This document shows, piece by piece, positions 18,083 to 26,296 of a DNA stretch of 64,000 nucleotides. The DNA is from Nitrospira sp. Ga0074138. GTDB taxonomy: Bacteria > Nitrospirota > Nitrospiria > Nitrospirales > Nitrospiraceae. The notes under the pieces are model-generated. The model searched no databases. It was not told the origin of the DNA and saw nothing but the letters and a program-made list of their open reading frames with translations. The position numbers and the translations under genes were made by a program. Within the stretch, counting starts at the first letter, position 1, and the number at the start of each line of letters is the position of its first letter. Location of the stretch: positions 1 to 64,000 of the forward strand of contig LNDU01000037.1 of assembly GCA_001464735.1 (NCBI GenBank), in the 5' to 3' direction.

Positions 18083-19045
18083 ATGACGAAGCTATATTAT
18101 TTTCTGAAGCCGGCTATCCCGTGGCCAATCAGAATACGAGTACGACGACTGAGCGCAAATCGTTTACGGAGGCAGTGCAGTGATTCATGGCCTATTTTTC
18201 CGTCTGCAGCTCGGCTGCCGGAGGGCTGGCCAGGGTGGCCGAACGGGAAGAGATTTGCCTTTGTGGTGACGCACGATGTAGAAGGCGCGCGCGGGTTAGC
18301 GCGTTGCCGCAAGCTGGCCGACCTAGACAAAGCGTTGGGCATTCGTTCAGCGTTCAACTTCGTGCCGGAAGGGGAGTACCGCGTGTCCGATACCTTCCGA
18401 GCAGACCTTAGTCGGGAGGGGTTTGAAGTCGGTGTCCATGATCTGCATCACGATGGATCGCTCTATCGTTCAGCACAGCACTTCTCAAAGCAAACTCCGA
18501 GAATCAATCTGTATCTCAAAATGTGGGAGGCCTCGGGCTTCCGATCTGGCTACATGTTCCATAACCTTGATTGGCCTCACGGACTCAACATACTCTATGA
18601 TTCTTCCACCTTCGATACCGATCCGTTCGAGCCGCAACCGGATGGAGTCGGGACAATCTTCCCGTTCTGGGTTCAGCGCAACGACTCGAAGGGTTACGTG
18701 GAACTTCCCTATACGCTTCCGCAGGACTCCACGTTGTTCGTGCTTTTCAAGGAAAGGACGATCGATCTGTGGACACAAAAGCTTGATTGGGTGGCTTCGC
18801 ACGGTGGCATGGCCTTGGCAATCGTCCATCCCGACTACATTTCTTTTGATGGAAGACCGAATTCCTCTGAGTATCCAGCCGATCTGTATGAACGTCTTCT
18901 CAAGCACGTCATCACTCGCTACGGGGATACCTGTTGGTATGCCCTTCCACGTGAGGTAGCGGCCTTCGCCGCGGAGATCAAACCTGGACTCGTTCGCGGC
19001 GCACCCACTTCAGATTGCCGGTTCGACGACGAGAGGCAAGCGTAA
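18083..19045 (+). CDS. Polysaccharide deacetylase (CE4-like)
   Basis: A 320-residue protein. The NodB-type core begins with FVVTHDVEGARG near residue 61. GVHDLHHDGSLY near 118 provides the H-x3-H metal ligands. AIVHPDYISF near 250 is the late histidine motif. It probably deacetylates an amino sugar of the EPS; related proteins occur next to exosortase genes. The N-terminal 45 residues (Arg/Trp-rich) are poorly conserved and the start is unsure, since spacing to the upstream Shine-Dalgarno is poor. It begins the second plus-strand EPS block. Confidence 0.74.
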   Translation: MTKLYYFLKPAIPWPIRIRVRRLSANRLRRQCSDSWPIFPSAARLPEGWPGWPNGKRFAFVVTHDVEGARGLARCRKLADLDKALGIRSAFNFVPEGEYRVSDTFRADLSREGFEVGVHDLHHDGSLYRSAQHFSKQTPRINLYLKMWEASGFRSGYMFHNLDWPHGLNILYDSSTFDTDPFEPQPDGVGTIFPFWVQRNDSKGYVELPYTLPQDSTLFVLFKERTIDLWTQKLDWVASHGGMALAIVHPDYISFDGRPNSSEYPADLYERLLKHVITRYGDTCWYALPREVAAFAAEIKPGLVRGAPTSDCRFDDERQA

Positions 19046-19225
19046 TGTCTCCGCCGAGAGTCCCATATCAGATATTGCTGATCCTGCGACCAGTACACCA
19101 ACGCTCCCTCTCGTTCATTGTCCGATGAGCCAGCCGTCGCCCCCTCGTGTAATCGCTTAGACGCTAGACAACTCAAAGATCCTAACTCTAGGGCGGGATC
19201 ATCTTTCCCGTTTCACAATCTGCTC

Positions 19226-19732
19226 ATGCGCTCAGCAACTCTTTGGCGAGACAAACTCTCTCTTTTGCTTGGCCTGATGAAGGGCAACAAGTCGTCCTCT
19301 CCTGCAGACATCTATTTCGAAACGGACTATCGCGACCTCGTCCGCCGAGAGTTGAAGCGTTCCGAGCGATCGGGTCATCTTTGCCGGATTCTGTTGGTCT
19401 ATTGGCCGAACATACAAGGGCTTGCCGTGCCTCTGGGCTCCGAGCTTGCCAGCAAGATGATCGCGATATTGTCTGGGAGTATTCGTGACACTGATTACGT
19501 TGGGTGGTATCGGCAACGCCGGATCGTGGGCGTATTGTTTACGGCGTTACGGTCAGATTCTGCCGGAGGGGAGTGCGACAGCCTGAAGTCCCGTTTGATG
19601 GACAGTTTACATAGCGTCCCAGGGGTGACGGGTCATTGCTCCCTGCAAATACGTGTACTCGAGCCATGTGAGCTCACAGCATTCAGCGCATCCGACGATA
19701 CTGCTCTATTTCCTGCTGATCCCAAAGGCTAG
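19226..19732 (+). CDS. Stand-alone degenerate GGDEF-like domain protein
   Basis: A 168-residue protein of unknown function. Its core (ELKRSERSGHLCRILLVYW, then DTDYVGWYRQRRIVGVLF) aligns by eye with the N-terminal 130 residues of the sugar transferase at 20785 (KERKRTERSGMAMALLL, then DHDIPGWFEPARVIGLIV). The arrangement of an RxxRSG helix, a strand and a D-x3-GW-x4-R-x-[IV]G turn resembles a GGDEF fold in which the GG[DE]EF signature is lost. Catalysis is unlikely; a regulatory or scaffolding partner role for the transferase is plausible. ATG 19226 is used; a TTG at 19118 would extend it. Confidence 0.55.
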   Translation: MRSATLWRDKLSLLLGLMKGNKSSSPADIYFETDYRDLVRRELKRSERSGHLCRILLVYWPNIQGLAVPLGSELASKMIAILSGSIRDTDYVGWYRQRRIVGVLFTALRSDSAGGECDSLKSRLMDSLHSVPGVTGHCSLQIRVLEPCELTAFSASDDTALFPADPKG

Positions 19733-19762
19733 GTTTCTTAACCTCTTTCAAGGAGTGCAACT

Positions 19763-20764
19763 ATGTTACGACTCGGTGTGATCGGGTATGGGTATTGGGG
19801 GCCGAACGTGGTGCGGAATTTCATCGGGCATCACGACTGTAAAGTCATCACGATCTGCGACAAGTCTTCCGCGGCGTTGACTCGTGTACTGGCGACGCAT
19901 CCTGGTGTTGGCGTGACGACCGACCCGGATGCCGTGCTTCTCGCCACAGACATCGACGCAGTGGCGATTGTGACGCCTGTGTCGTACCACTATGAATTAG
20001 CCAAAAGGGCGCTTGAGAATGGGAAGCACGTGTTCGTCGAGAAACCCTTCACCGCAACTTCTGCTGAAGCCGAGGACCTGATCGAACTGGCGGATCGCTG
20101 TGGGCTGCAGATCATGGTCGACCATACCTTTCTCTTTACCGGGGCGGTGCGCAAGATTAAACAAGTTATCGATGATGGGACATTAGGCCGGCTTTACTAC
20201 TATGATTCGACGCGCGTGAATTTGGGGTTGTTTCAGCATGACGTGAACGTGCTCTGGGATCTCGCGCCGCATGATCTGGCGATTATGGATTACTTGATCG
20301 GGGTCGAGCCTGAGTTGGTTGTGGCTACCGGCGGAGCCCACGTGAATAGTCTGGAGAACATCGCTTATCTCACGGTGTATTTCCCCGACAATGTTCTCGC
20401 ACACATTAACGTTAATTGGCTTTCTCCGGTGAAAGTACGGACCACGTTGGTCGGCGGCCAAAAGCGAATGCTGGTCTGGAATGACCTCGATCTGGCGGAG
20501 AAAGTCCGCATCTACGACAAGGGTGCGGACATCAAGAGTGAATCGGGGGTGCATTCAGCCTTAGTCAGTTACAGAACCGGCGATATGTATGCACCGAAAA
20601 TCGAAGAGGCCGAAGCGCTGAAGGTGGAAACCCGCTATTTCCTGGACTGTGTCATGAATGGGACGAAGCCGATCAACGATGGGCTGGCTGGGCTGCGGGT
20701 CGTGCGCATTCTCGAGGCAGCAGAACAGTCGCTCAATCAGCACAAGGAAATTGTGTTGGCCTAG
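19763..20764 (+). CDS. Gfo/Idh/MocA family NAD-dependent sugar dehydrogenase
   Basis: A 333-residue oxidoreductase. The Rossmann motif GYGYWGPNVVRNF opens the protein. VEKPFT near residue 94 is the family's catalytic Lys-Pro motif, and VNVLWDLAPHDLAIMDYL near 155-172 has the conserved histidine. It resembles WlbA/UDP-GlcNAc-3-dehydrogenase-type enzymes that prepare UDP-sugars for amination. The ATG has a good Shine-Dalgarno (AAGGAG). It lies between the degenerate GGDEF protein and the sugar transferase with short gaps. Confidence 0.85.
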   Translation: MLRLGVIGYGYWGPNVVRNFIGHHDCKVITICDKSSAALTRVLATHPGVGVTTDPDAVLLATDIDAVAIVTPVSYHYELAKRALENGKHVFVEKPFTATSAEAEDLIELADRCGLQIMVDHTFLFTGAVRKIKQVIDDGTLGRLYYYDSTRVNLGLFQHDVNVLWDLAPHDLAIMDYLIGVEPELVVATGGAHVNSLENIAYLTVYFPDNVLAHINVNWLSPVKVRTTLVGGQKRMLVWNDLDLAEKVRIYDKGADIKSESGVHSALVSYRTGDMYAPKIEEAEALKVETRYFLDCVMNGTKPINDGLAGLRVVRILEAAEQSLNQHKEIVLA

Positions 20765-20784
20765 CTGATCGAAGGAGAGGCGAC

Positions 20785-21903
20785 ATGATTGTTACACGTA
20801 CGGAAGAAGATATGGCGGTGACAGTCCTAACCATCCTCGATGAGACACGTTTCAAACAGATGATCACCAAGGAGCGCAAGCGGACTGAGCGTTCCGGAAT
20901 GGCGATGGCGTTGTTATTGATCGGTCTTCCAAACAGGTCCGGTGAGCAGATGACGGCTGACGGCACTGTCGTGGCGAATGCTTTGTCGACGGTCACGTCG
21001 GACCATGACATTCCGGGTTGGTTTGAACCGGCCCGTGTCATCGGTCTGATCGTGACCGAGATCGACCCGGCCGACCTAACCAGCAGGTGCAATCGGCTCG
21101 AGAGCGAGGTTCGGAACGCAGTCGCGTTTCATGGTGATGAGGAGATTGCGCAACAGGTCTCGATCAGAGTGCTGAAGTATCCGGAGCCTACCACCTCGAA
21201 CGAAGAACAGCTGGCACCTATGGACCCACTGTTTTATCCGGAGCTCTCGGAGAATCAGCCGGCCATCTCAAACATTCGGGGCCTTAAACGAGGCATGGAC
21301 GTGGTGCTCAGTGCCCTGCTGTTAATCCTATTGTTGCCGCTGTTCGCCCTTATCGCCGTTCTTGTCAAGCTGTCGTCGCCCGGGCCTGTTTTCTTTACGC
21401 AGACACGGGTGGGGCATCTGATGAAGCCCTTCACGATGTATAAGTTCAGAACGATGTACGCGGATGCCGACCCAGGAGTTCATTATCACTATGTGAGTTG
21501 GTTCATTACCTCCAGCGACAACGCAGAGGCAAATGATAAGGCCTCTTTCTACAAGCTGACGGACGACAACCGGATCACACCGATCGGACGCCTGCTCCGA
21601 AGAACGAGTCTCGACGAACTGCCCCAGTTCTGGAATGTATTGATAGGGGACATGTCGCTGGTGGGACCACGGCCGCCGCTCCCCTACGAACTGCAACAAT
21701 ACAAGCCGTGGCACTGCGGCCGGCTAAATGAGGCAATACCGGGCATAACCGGCCTCTGGCAAGTGGTCGGTCGGAGTCGGACCACCTTCGACGAGATGGT
21801 ACGCCTCGACCTACAGTATGCAAGGACCATATCCTTGTGGTCAGACATCAAGATTTTGTTGGCGACACCGGCGGCGGTGGTTACTGGCAAGGGGGCCTGT
21901 TGA
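20785..21903 (+). CDS. Undecaprenyl-phosphate sugar phosphotransferase with N-terminal GGDEF-like domain
   Basis: A 372-residue initiating transferase. Residues 1-135 form the degenerate domain shared with the protein at 19226. Residues 165-370 are a bacterial sugar transferase (WbaP/WcaJ class): GMDVVLSALLLILLLPLFALIAVLVKL membrane hairpin region, FTQTRVGHLMKPFTMYKFRTM, DELPQFWNVLIGDMSLVGPRPP, and the C-terminal GITGLWQV block. It loads the first sugar-1-phosphate onto undecaprenyl phosphate. Most relatives have several N-terminal membrane helices; here they are replaced by a soluble domain. Shine-Dalgarno GAAGGAG precedes the ATG. Confidence 0.85.
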   Translation: MIVTRTEEDMAVTVLTILDETRFKQMITKERKRTERSGMAMALLLIGLPNRSGEQMTADGTVVANALSTVTSDHDIPGWFEPARVIGLIVTEIDPADLTSRCNRLESEVRNAVAFHGDEEIAQQVSIRVLKYPEPTTSNEEQLAPMDPLFYPELSENQPAISNIRGLKRGMDVVLSALLLILLLPLFALIAVLVKLSSPGPVFFTQTRVGHLMKPFTMYKFRTMYADADPGVHYHYVSWFITSSDNAEANDKASFYKLTDDNRITPIGRLLRRTSLDELPQFWNVLIGDMSLVGPRPPLPYELQQYKPWHCGRLNEAIPGITGLWQVVGRSRTTFDEMVRLDLQYARTISLWSDIKILLATPAAVVTGKGAC

Positions 21904-21951
21904 TAGAGGGTTCTGTTTCGTCAAGGTTTGCTGACTGGTAGGAATGGCATA

Positions 21952-23139
21952 ATGCAAGAGCGCTCAAAGTCGAAAACGATCATATTCTATGTAATCACGA
22001 TCGGCCTATCAATTGTCTTCAGTCTTGCGATCCTTGAATTTGGCTTGGCGAAATTCTACGCCGAAATTGAAGAGAGTGGGCCTGACATGTCGTTTGATCC
22101 CACTCTTGGTTGGAGACCAGTTCCGGGCGTTCGATGGACCAAGCCGGCTCACACCCTTAGCGCCCATACAGTCTCTATCAATCAAATAGGACTCCGAAAC
22201 AGGGAGATCACGCGCGAGATACAGCCTGAGCTAAGACGGGTTATTCTCCTTGGTGATTCCTTTACTTTTGCGAAAGCCGTTCGAAGCGAAGACATTTTCC
22301 CTTCACTCCTAGAATCACAGTTGAATCAAATAGGTCGATTCGAGGTAATCAATGCTGGTGTGCCAGGGTATGGCACGGCTCAAGAGCTCTTGCTGATGCA
22401 GGATTTGAGCAAAAAGCAGGTTGTCGGAGATGTCTATGTACTGATGTTCTTCCTGAATGATATTCTTGATAACTTGCGCTTGGATTACAGTAATCTCGAG
22501 GAAACGCCTGCTCGTCCTGGTTTTGCCATCTTAAAGGATGGCGAGCTTACACAGGTGGCCATCCCCCGAAAGGCATACTCAGAAAGTCTTGTGCCTGCTC
22601 CAACAGGACCACCCCATTTTGTAACAGTCGAGGTTGTCAAGAGACAGGTGGCGAGTTTCGTTCAGTCGAGGCCCTGGCTCGCCGATCTGATCACCAAGGT
22701 GGGGTTTGAGCAAAAGGTGCCAAGAATGCCGGGAGTCGTCAACGGGTGGTACCGTCAGGACGTACTCAAGGCTGGTATTCCTCTAACTAGAGCGTTAATC
22801 AGGGCAATTCAGGTTGAGGCGAGAAAGAAAGGCGCCAACCTTCTTGTCAGCATCATTCCCTCACCCTTTGAGGTATATCCAGAAACTTACCACCCGATTC
22901 TAAAAAACACCTTCCCAGATAATAAGTACATTGAGGACTACTTGAGTGACCAGACCAGACCTCAAAGAATCCTAGGTGACATATGCCAAGAGCTGCAGAT
23001 TCCGTTTCTTGATCTTCTTCCCATCTTGCTCTCCTCGAACAGCAAAGAGTTGTATATTCCACTTGAAGGACATCTTACGGCGGAAGGGCACGCGGTAGTT
23101 GCCCGTCAATTAGCAGAGTTTATCGAGAAGCATCTCTGA
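21952..23139 (+). CDS. SGNH/GDSL hydrolase-type protein, membrane anchored
   Basis: A 395-residue protein with one N-terminal membrane segment (residues 8-30). The SGNH block I is LLGDSFTFAKAV near residue 97, block II NAGVPGYGTAQE near 133, block III FFLNDILDN near 165. The C-terminal block is PLEGHLTAEGH, with His present and the usual Asp replaced by Glu. Such periplasmic proteins add or remove acetyl groups of exopolysaccharide (AlgX/AlgJ-like role). I chose ATG 21952; an upstream alternative adds eight residues. A decayed relative lies at 8865. Confidence 0.75.
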   Translation: MQERSKSKTIIFYVITIGLSIVFSLAILEFGLAKFYAEIEESGPDMSFDPTLGWRPVPGVRWTKPAHTLSAHTVSINQIGLRNREITREIQPELRRVILLGDSFTFAKAVRSEDIFPSLLESQLNQIGRFEVINAGVPGYGTAQELLLMQDLSKKQVVGDVYVLMFFLNDILDNLRLDYSNLEETPARPGFAILKDGELTQVAIPRKAYSESLVPAPTGPPHFVTVEVVKRQVASFVQSRPWLADLITKVGFEQKVPRMPGVVNGWYRQDVLKAGIPLTRALIRAIQVEARKKGANLLVSIIPSPFEVYPETYHPILKNTFPDNKYIEDYLSDQTRPQRILGDICQELQIPFLDLLPILLSSNSKELYIPLEGHLTAEGHAVVARQLAEFIEKHL

Positions 23140-23264
23140 GTCGAGATGGGGTTTGGATTAGGCCGACTAAATGATCAATTTGAGTGCTGGCCAATACCTC
23201 CTGGAGAGTAAGTCGTTGTTTGCCTGTTTTTCTGTTGGCTCTCTATGTCTACGCATTCGGTTAG

Positions 23265-23492
23265 GACCGTGGAGGACCCTCGGAACAAGCGGCAGACCCT
23301 ACTGTTGCCTTCGGAGGATGTAGTGGTGGCGGTCAGACCAGGATCTGTTCGGCAGGAAGTACCTCAGCCGATGTTCAGGAGACGGTCGACAATGCGGATG
23401 ACGGTGCGATAATCACCGGGAAGGGGGCTTGTTCACACGTGCGGACTTACGCACGTTCTCCTTCTACCATTGCGGAGCACTGTCTGGTATAG
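23265..23492 (+). pseudogene. Beta-helix protein N-terminal fragment
   Basis: A 75-codon stretch with no start codon, ending at TAG 23490-23492. Its middle, GGCSGGGQTRICSAGST then SADVQETVDNADDGAII, aligns with residues 25-60 of the beta-helix protein at 15347-16846 (ACSGSGTTWNCTAGTT, ATDVSSTLSSASDGATL). About 15 of 40 residues are identical by eye. After that, similarity ends and the rest of the gene is missing. The remainder of the 23140-23650 gap shows no gene. Confidence 0.6.
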
Positions 23493-23650
23493 AGTGTCGA
23501 AATTGTCGTTCCACGTCAGCAAGATTGGTGTATGAAACGGAAGTAGGGGCCCGGTATTCCTAACCATGCCTTTCGTTACTGACTTGCCTTGAGCTGGTGT
23601 TGCGCTCAAGGAGTGCGGTTCGGATCTTGTCTTTCAAGGCACTGACCAAG

Positions 23651-24061
23651 ATGACGTTTCTTGAGCCGGTTTTCTTGCTGCACCGCCTACTACCGAATCC
23701 TGGATTACTTATCGGTCGGAACTGTTTGATTGTCTTGGGCCTGCTCTTGCTGTCTCTTACGGGCTGCGGAGTCGATGACGAACAAGGACCGACGATCTGT
23801 GCAAACTCAACCCCTGCCTGTGCGACAGTCAGGTTGATCTGGAACCCCGTGGATGATTCAAGCGTCAGTGGCTATTACATCCATTATGGAAAGCAATCTA
23901 CCAACCAGCCAGGCTCCTGCGAGTACGCTCAAGAGCTATTCGTTTCGTCTCCCAAAGGAACTGTTACCGGCTTAGACCTAGGATCGATCTACTACTTTGC
24001 CGTGAGCGCCTTTAATGGAGTTGAGAGCACCTGTTCAAATGAGGTCTTCGCCCATACTTGA
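23651..24061 (+). CDS. Lipoprotein with one fibronectin III-like domain
   Basis: A 136-residue predicted lipoprotein. A signal segment ends in the lipobox LTGC near residue 37. An Fn3-type module follows, with VRLIWNPVDDSSVSGYYIHYG in sequence terms and the closing strand IYYFAVSAFNGVESTCSNEV. Four cysteines outside the lipobox may form disulfides. Its domain resembles those of the proteins at 29067, 28313 and 30421. It lies just upstream of the exosortase. The start 23651 is chosen; 23597 would add an Arg-rich extension. Confidence 0.65.
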   Translation: MTFLEPVFLLHRLLPNPGLLIGRNCLIVLGLLLLSLTGCGVDDEQGPTICANSTPACATVRLIWNPVDDSSVSGYYIHYGKQSTNQPGSCEYAQELFVSSPKGTVTGLDLGSIYYFAVSAFNGVESTCSNEVFAHT

Positions 24062-24181
24062 ACACCGAGAGTCAGAGATTCGTGTCCATACTTGCTTCTT
24101 TGCATTTTGGATTTCATCTTGCCTTTAGCCACATCATCCGCCTCCAGTGGGAATACGTGGATGGTGCTTGTTCAGGAAACT

Positions 24182-25105
24182 ATGCATCCACGAACGGTTG
24201 AGAATCCATGGATCCGGTTACCATGGCTCATGCATTTCCAGCGAAGGGATATTTGTTTTCTTCTTCTTGTTGTTGTAAATATTCTTTGGTTCCATGATCC
24301 TTTGACCCTTGTCCTCGCCAGTTCTCTAGATGACGAGTATGCCCAGCATTATTCCCATATCATCTTGATCCCGCTTCTCTCTGTGTACCTGCTGTACCTT
24401 CGGCGACCCACGATCTTTGCCACGGTGGAATGGAGCCCCTTCCTCGGGTCAATCCTGATCGCAGTTGGAGGCGCCGTATCGTTAGGAACGGAAGTGCCTG
24501 CACGTGAGGTGCTCGACAGTTTCTCTCCCACGATGCTCTCCTTCGTGGTGGTGTGCTGGGGGGCCTTTCTGTTCTGCTATGGGATACAAGCCTTTCGTGC
24601 CGCATCCTTCGGATTGGGTCTTATGGCCTTCATGGTCCCATTTCCTTCTCTTGTCCTCGACGCCATTGTCGGTTTCCTGCAGCGCAGTTCGGCTGACGCG
24701 GTGGATGTCCTTTTCTCTACCCTTGGCACTCCTGTCGTTCGCGAGGGATTCATCTTCAAGCTGTCGAATTTCACGATCTTTGTTGCGGAGGAATGCAGCG
24801 GCATCCGTTCCTTTCTTGCGCTGGTCATCACCAGTCTCGTCGCCGGTCACTGGTTTTTAATATCAGGGTGGGCTAGGACCGCATTAGTCGTGGTTGTCGT
24901 TCCACTGGCCATCATCAAAAATGCCTTCCGCATCGTCGGTTTGACGCTTCTGGCGAACTATGTCGATCCGACCTATCTCACGGATAGCGCGCTACATCGG
25001 ACCGGCGGAATCCCGATGTTTCTGCTCTCGCTGATCGTACTCACCGGTGTCGTGTGGCTCCTTCGGCGATGGGAGTCCCGACCGGCCTCCAGGATGGTTC
25101 AGTGA
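24182..25105 (+). CDS. Exosortase (PEP-CTERM transpeptidase)
   Basis: A 307-residue integral membrane protein, about eight helices. The exosortase catalytic triad is visible: Cys205 in EECSGIRS, Arg250 in NAFR, and His272 in LHRTGG. It cleaves proteins carrying the PEP-CTERM sorting signal at the cytoplasmic membrane and probably transfers them to a cell-surface glycan. The target protein at 27953 and the PrsR-type regulator at 26297 are close by. The start at 24182 has AGGAAAC upstream; 24161 (GTG-rich context) and a TTG at 24092 are alternatives. It belongs to the EpsH-related exosortases; I do not assign a subtype. Confidence 0.9.
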   Translation: MHPRTVENPWIRLPWLMHFQRRDICFLLLVVVNILWFHDPLTLVLASSLDDEYAQHYSHIILIPLLSVYLLYLRRPTIFATVEWSPFLGSILIAVGGAVSLGTEVPAREVLDSFSPTMLSFVVVCWGAFLFCYGIQAFRAASFGLGLMAFMVPFPSLVLDAIVGFLQRSSADAVDVLFSTLGTPVVREGFIFKLSNFTIFVAEECSGIRSFLALVITSLVAGHWFLISGWARTALVVVVVPLAIIKNAFRIVGLTLLANYVDPTYLTDSALHRTGGIPMFLLSLIVLTGVVWLLRRWESRPASRMVQ

Positions 25106-25114
25106 GAGAAGGGC

Positions 25115-26173
25115 ATGGGGGTGGTCACGTCCCATACGGTCCGCGTCCTTGATCCGTTAACAGATCCTCGGTGGTCTGGATTGGTTGAGCGACATCCGGC
25201 TGCTTCCGTTTTTCATTCGCGTGGGTGGTTGCGCGCCTTGCAGAAGACCTATGGCTATGAACCACTGGCTATCACCACGTCGACGCCGATCGAACCGTTG
25301 ACGAGCGCTCTGCTTTTTTGTGTGGTGCGCAGTTGGGTGACTGGTAATCGGGTGGTCTCCCTGCCATTCACGGACCACTGCGAACCGCTTGTCGAAAACA
25401 TCGAACAACTCCGAGCGCTCCGTACACACCTCGAAACGCTCCGAAGAATCCAGCGATGGAAGTATGCCGAAATGCGAACCAGCGGCGCCTTCCTCGATGC
25501 CGAAGAAGGCCTTCGGGAGTGCGAAGTCTATCGATGGCATCGGCTCGACCTTCGGCCAAGCCTTGATGCGCTATACAAGGGATTCCATAAGAGTTGCATT
25601 AGACGGAGAATTCATCACGCAGAACGCCAAGGACTGAGGTATGAGGAGGGCCGGAACGAATCTCTGGTGCGATCATTTTATGCTCTCATCGTGCTGACCA
25701 GGTCGCGTCAGCATCTTCCACCTCAACCGTTCGAGTGGTTTCAGAGTCTCGTTTCCTGCATGGGAAAGGCTGTCTGTATTCGGATGGCTTTCAAGGGGGA
25801 CCGGCCTGTCGCGGGAATCCTGACCATGAATCATGGGAAAAAGATGTACTACAAGTACGGCGCCTCCGATGCACGGCTGAACAATCTGGGGGCGACCCCG
25901 ATGCTGTTCTGGCAGGCTATCCAAGCTGCGAAATCAGACGGGATGGAAGAGCTCGATTTGGGTCGGTCGGAGCTCGAGAATTGGGGACTGATCAGGTTCA
26001 AGGAACATTGGGGGGCACACAGTACGCGGCTCACTCTGTGGCGTAGTCCTGCCGATGAGGTGTCTCCTTCCTTGGAACGTCTAAAGGTGCGCCTGGCAAA
26101 AACCGCTTGTGCCTGTGTTCCGAACAGGATGTTGGTTTTGGCGGGCCGGCTCATGTATCGGCATGTCGGTTGA
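25115..26173 (+). CDS. FemAB-related GNAT-fold protein of exosortase loci
   Basis: A 352-residue protein with the paired GNAT folds of the FemAB-like family. HSRGWLRALQKTYGYEP opens it, KSCIRRRIHHAERQGL is the central basic segment, and MYYKYGASDARLNNLGATPMLFW in part and DLGRSELENWGLIRFKEHWG form the C-terminal acyl-acceptor core. Such proteins are commonly adjacent to exosortase genes, and their substrate is unknown. It follows the exosortase by 9 bases, suggesting an operon. A second, more distant member is at 7715. Confidence 0.75.
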   Translation: MGVVTSHTVRVLDPLTDPRWSGLVERHPAASVFHSRGWLRALQKTYGYEPLAITTSTPIEPLTSALLFCVVRSWVTGNRVVSLPFTDHCEPLVENIEQLRALRTHLETLRRIQRWKYAEMRTSGAFLDAEEGLRECEVYRWHRLDLRPSLDALYKGFHKSCIRRRIHHAERQGLRYEEGRNESLVRSFYALIVLTRSRQHLPPQPFEWFQSLVSCMGKAVCIRMAFKGDRPVAGILTMNHGKKMYYKYGASDARLNNLGATPMLFWQAIQAAKSDGMEELDLGRSELENWGLIRFKEHWGAHSTRLTLWRSPADEVSPSLERLKVRLAKTACACVPNRMLVLAGRLMYRHVG

Positions 26174-26296
26174 AGTAGTATGGCTCGGCGCGGAATTTGA
26201 GGATGGGGTGTTCCCAAGCGTAAGCGGGGAGCCAGAGGAAACTATGCCTCATCCAACCATGTCATTGCCTGTGTAACATTAGGGAAACTCTAAGCC

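Noticed and set aside
26150..26180. Sigma-54-like site upstream of prsR (CGGCATGTCGGTTGAA)
   Set aside because: Spacing fits but the -12 GC is GA; it lies inside the previous gene and is too weak.
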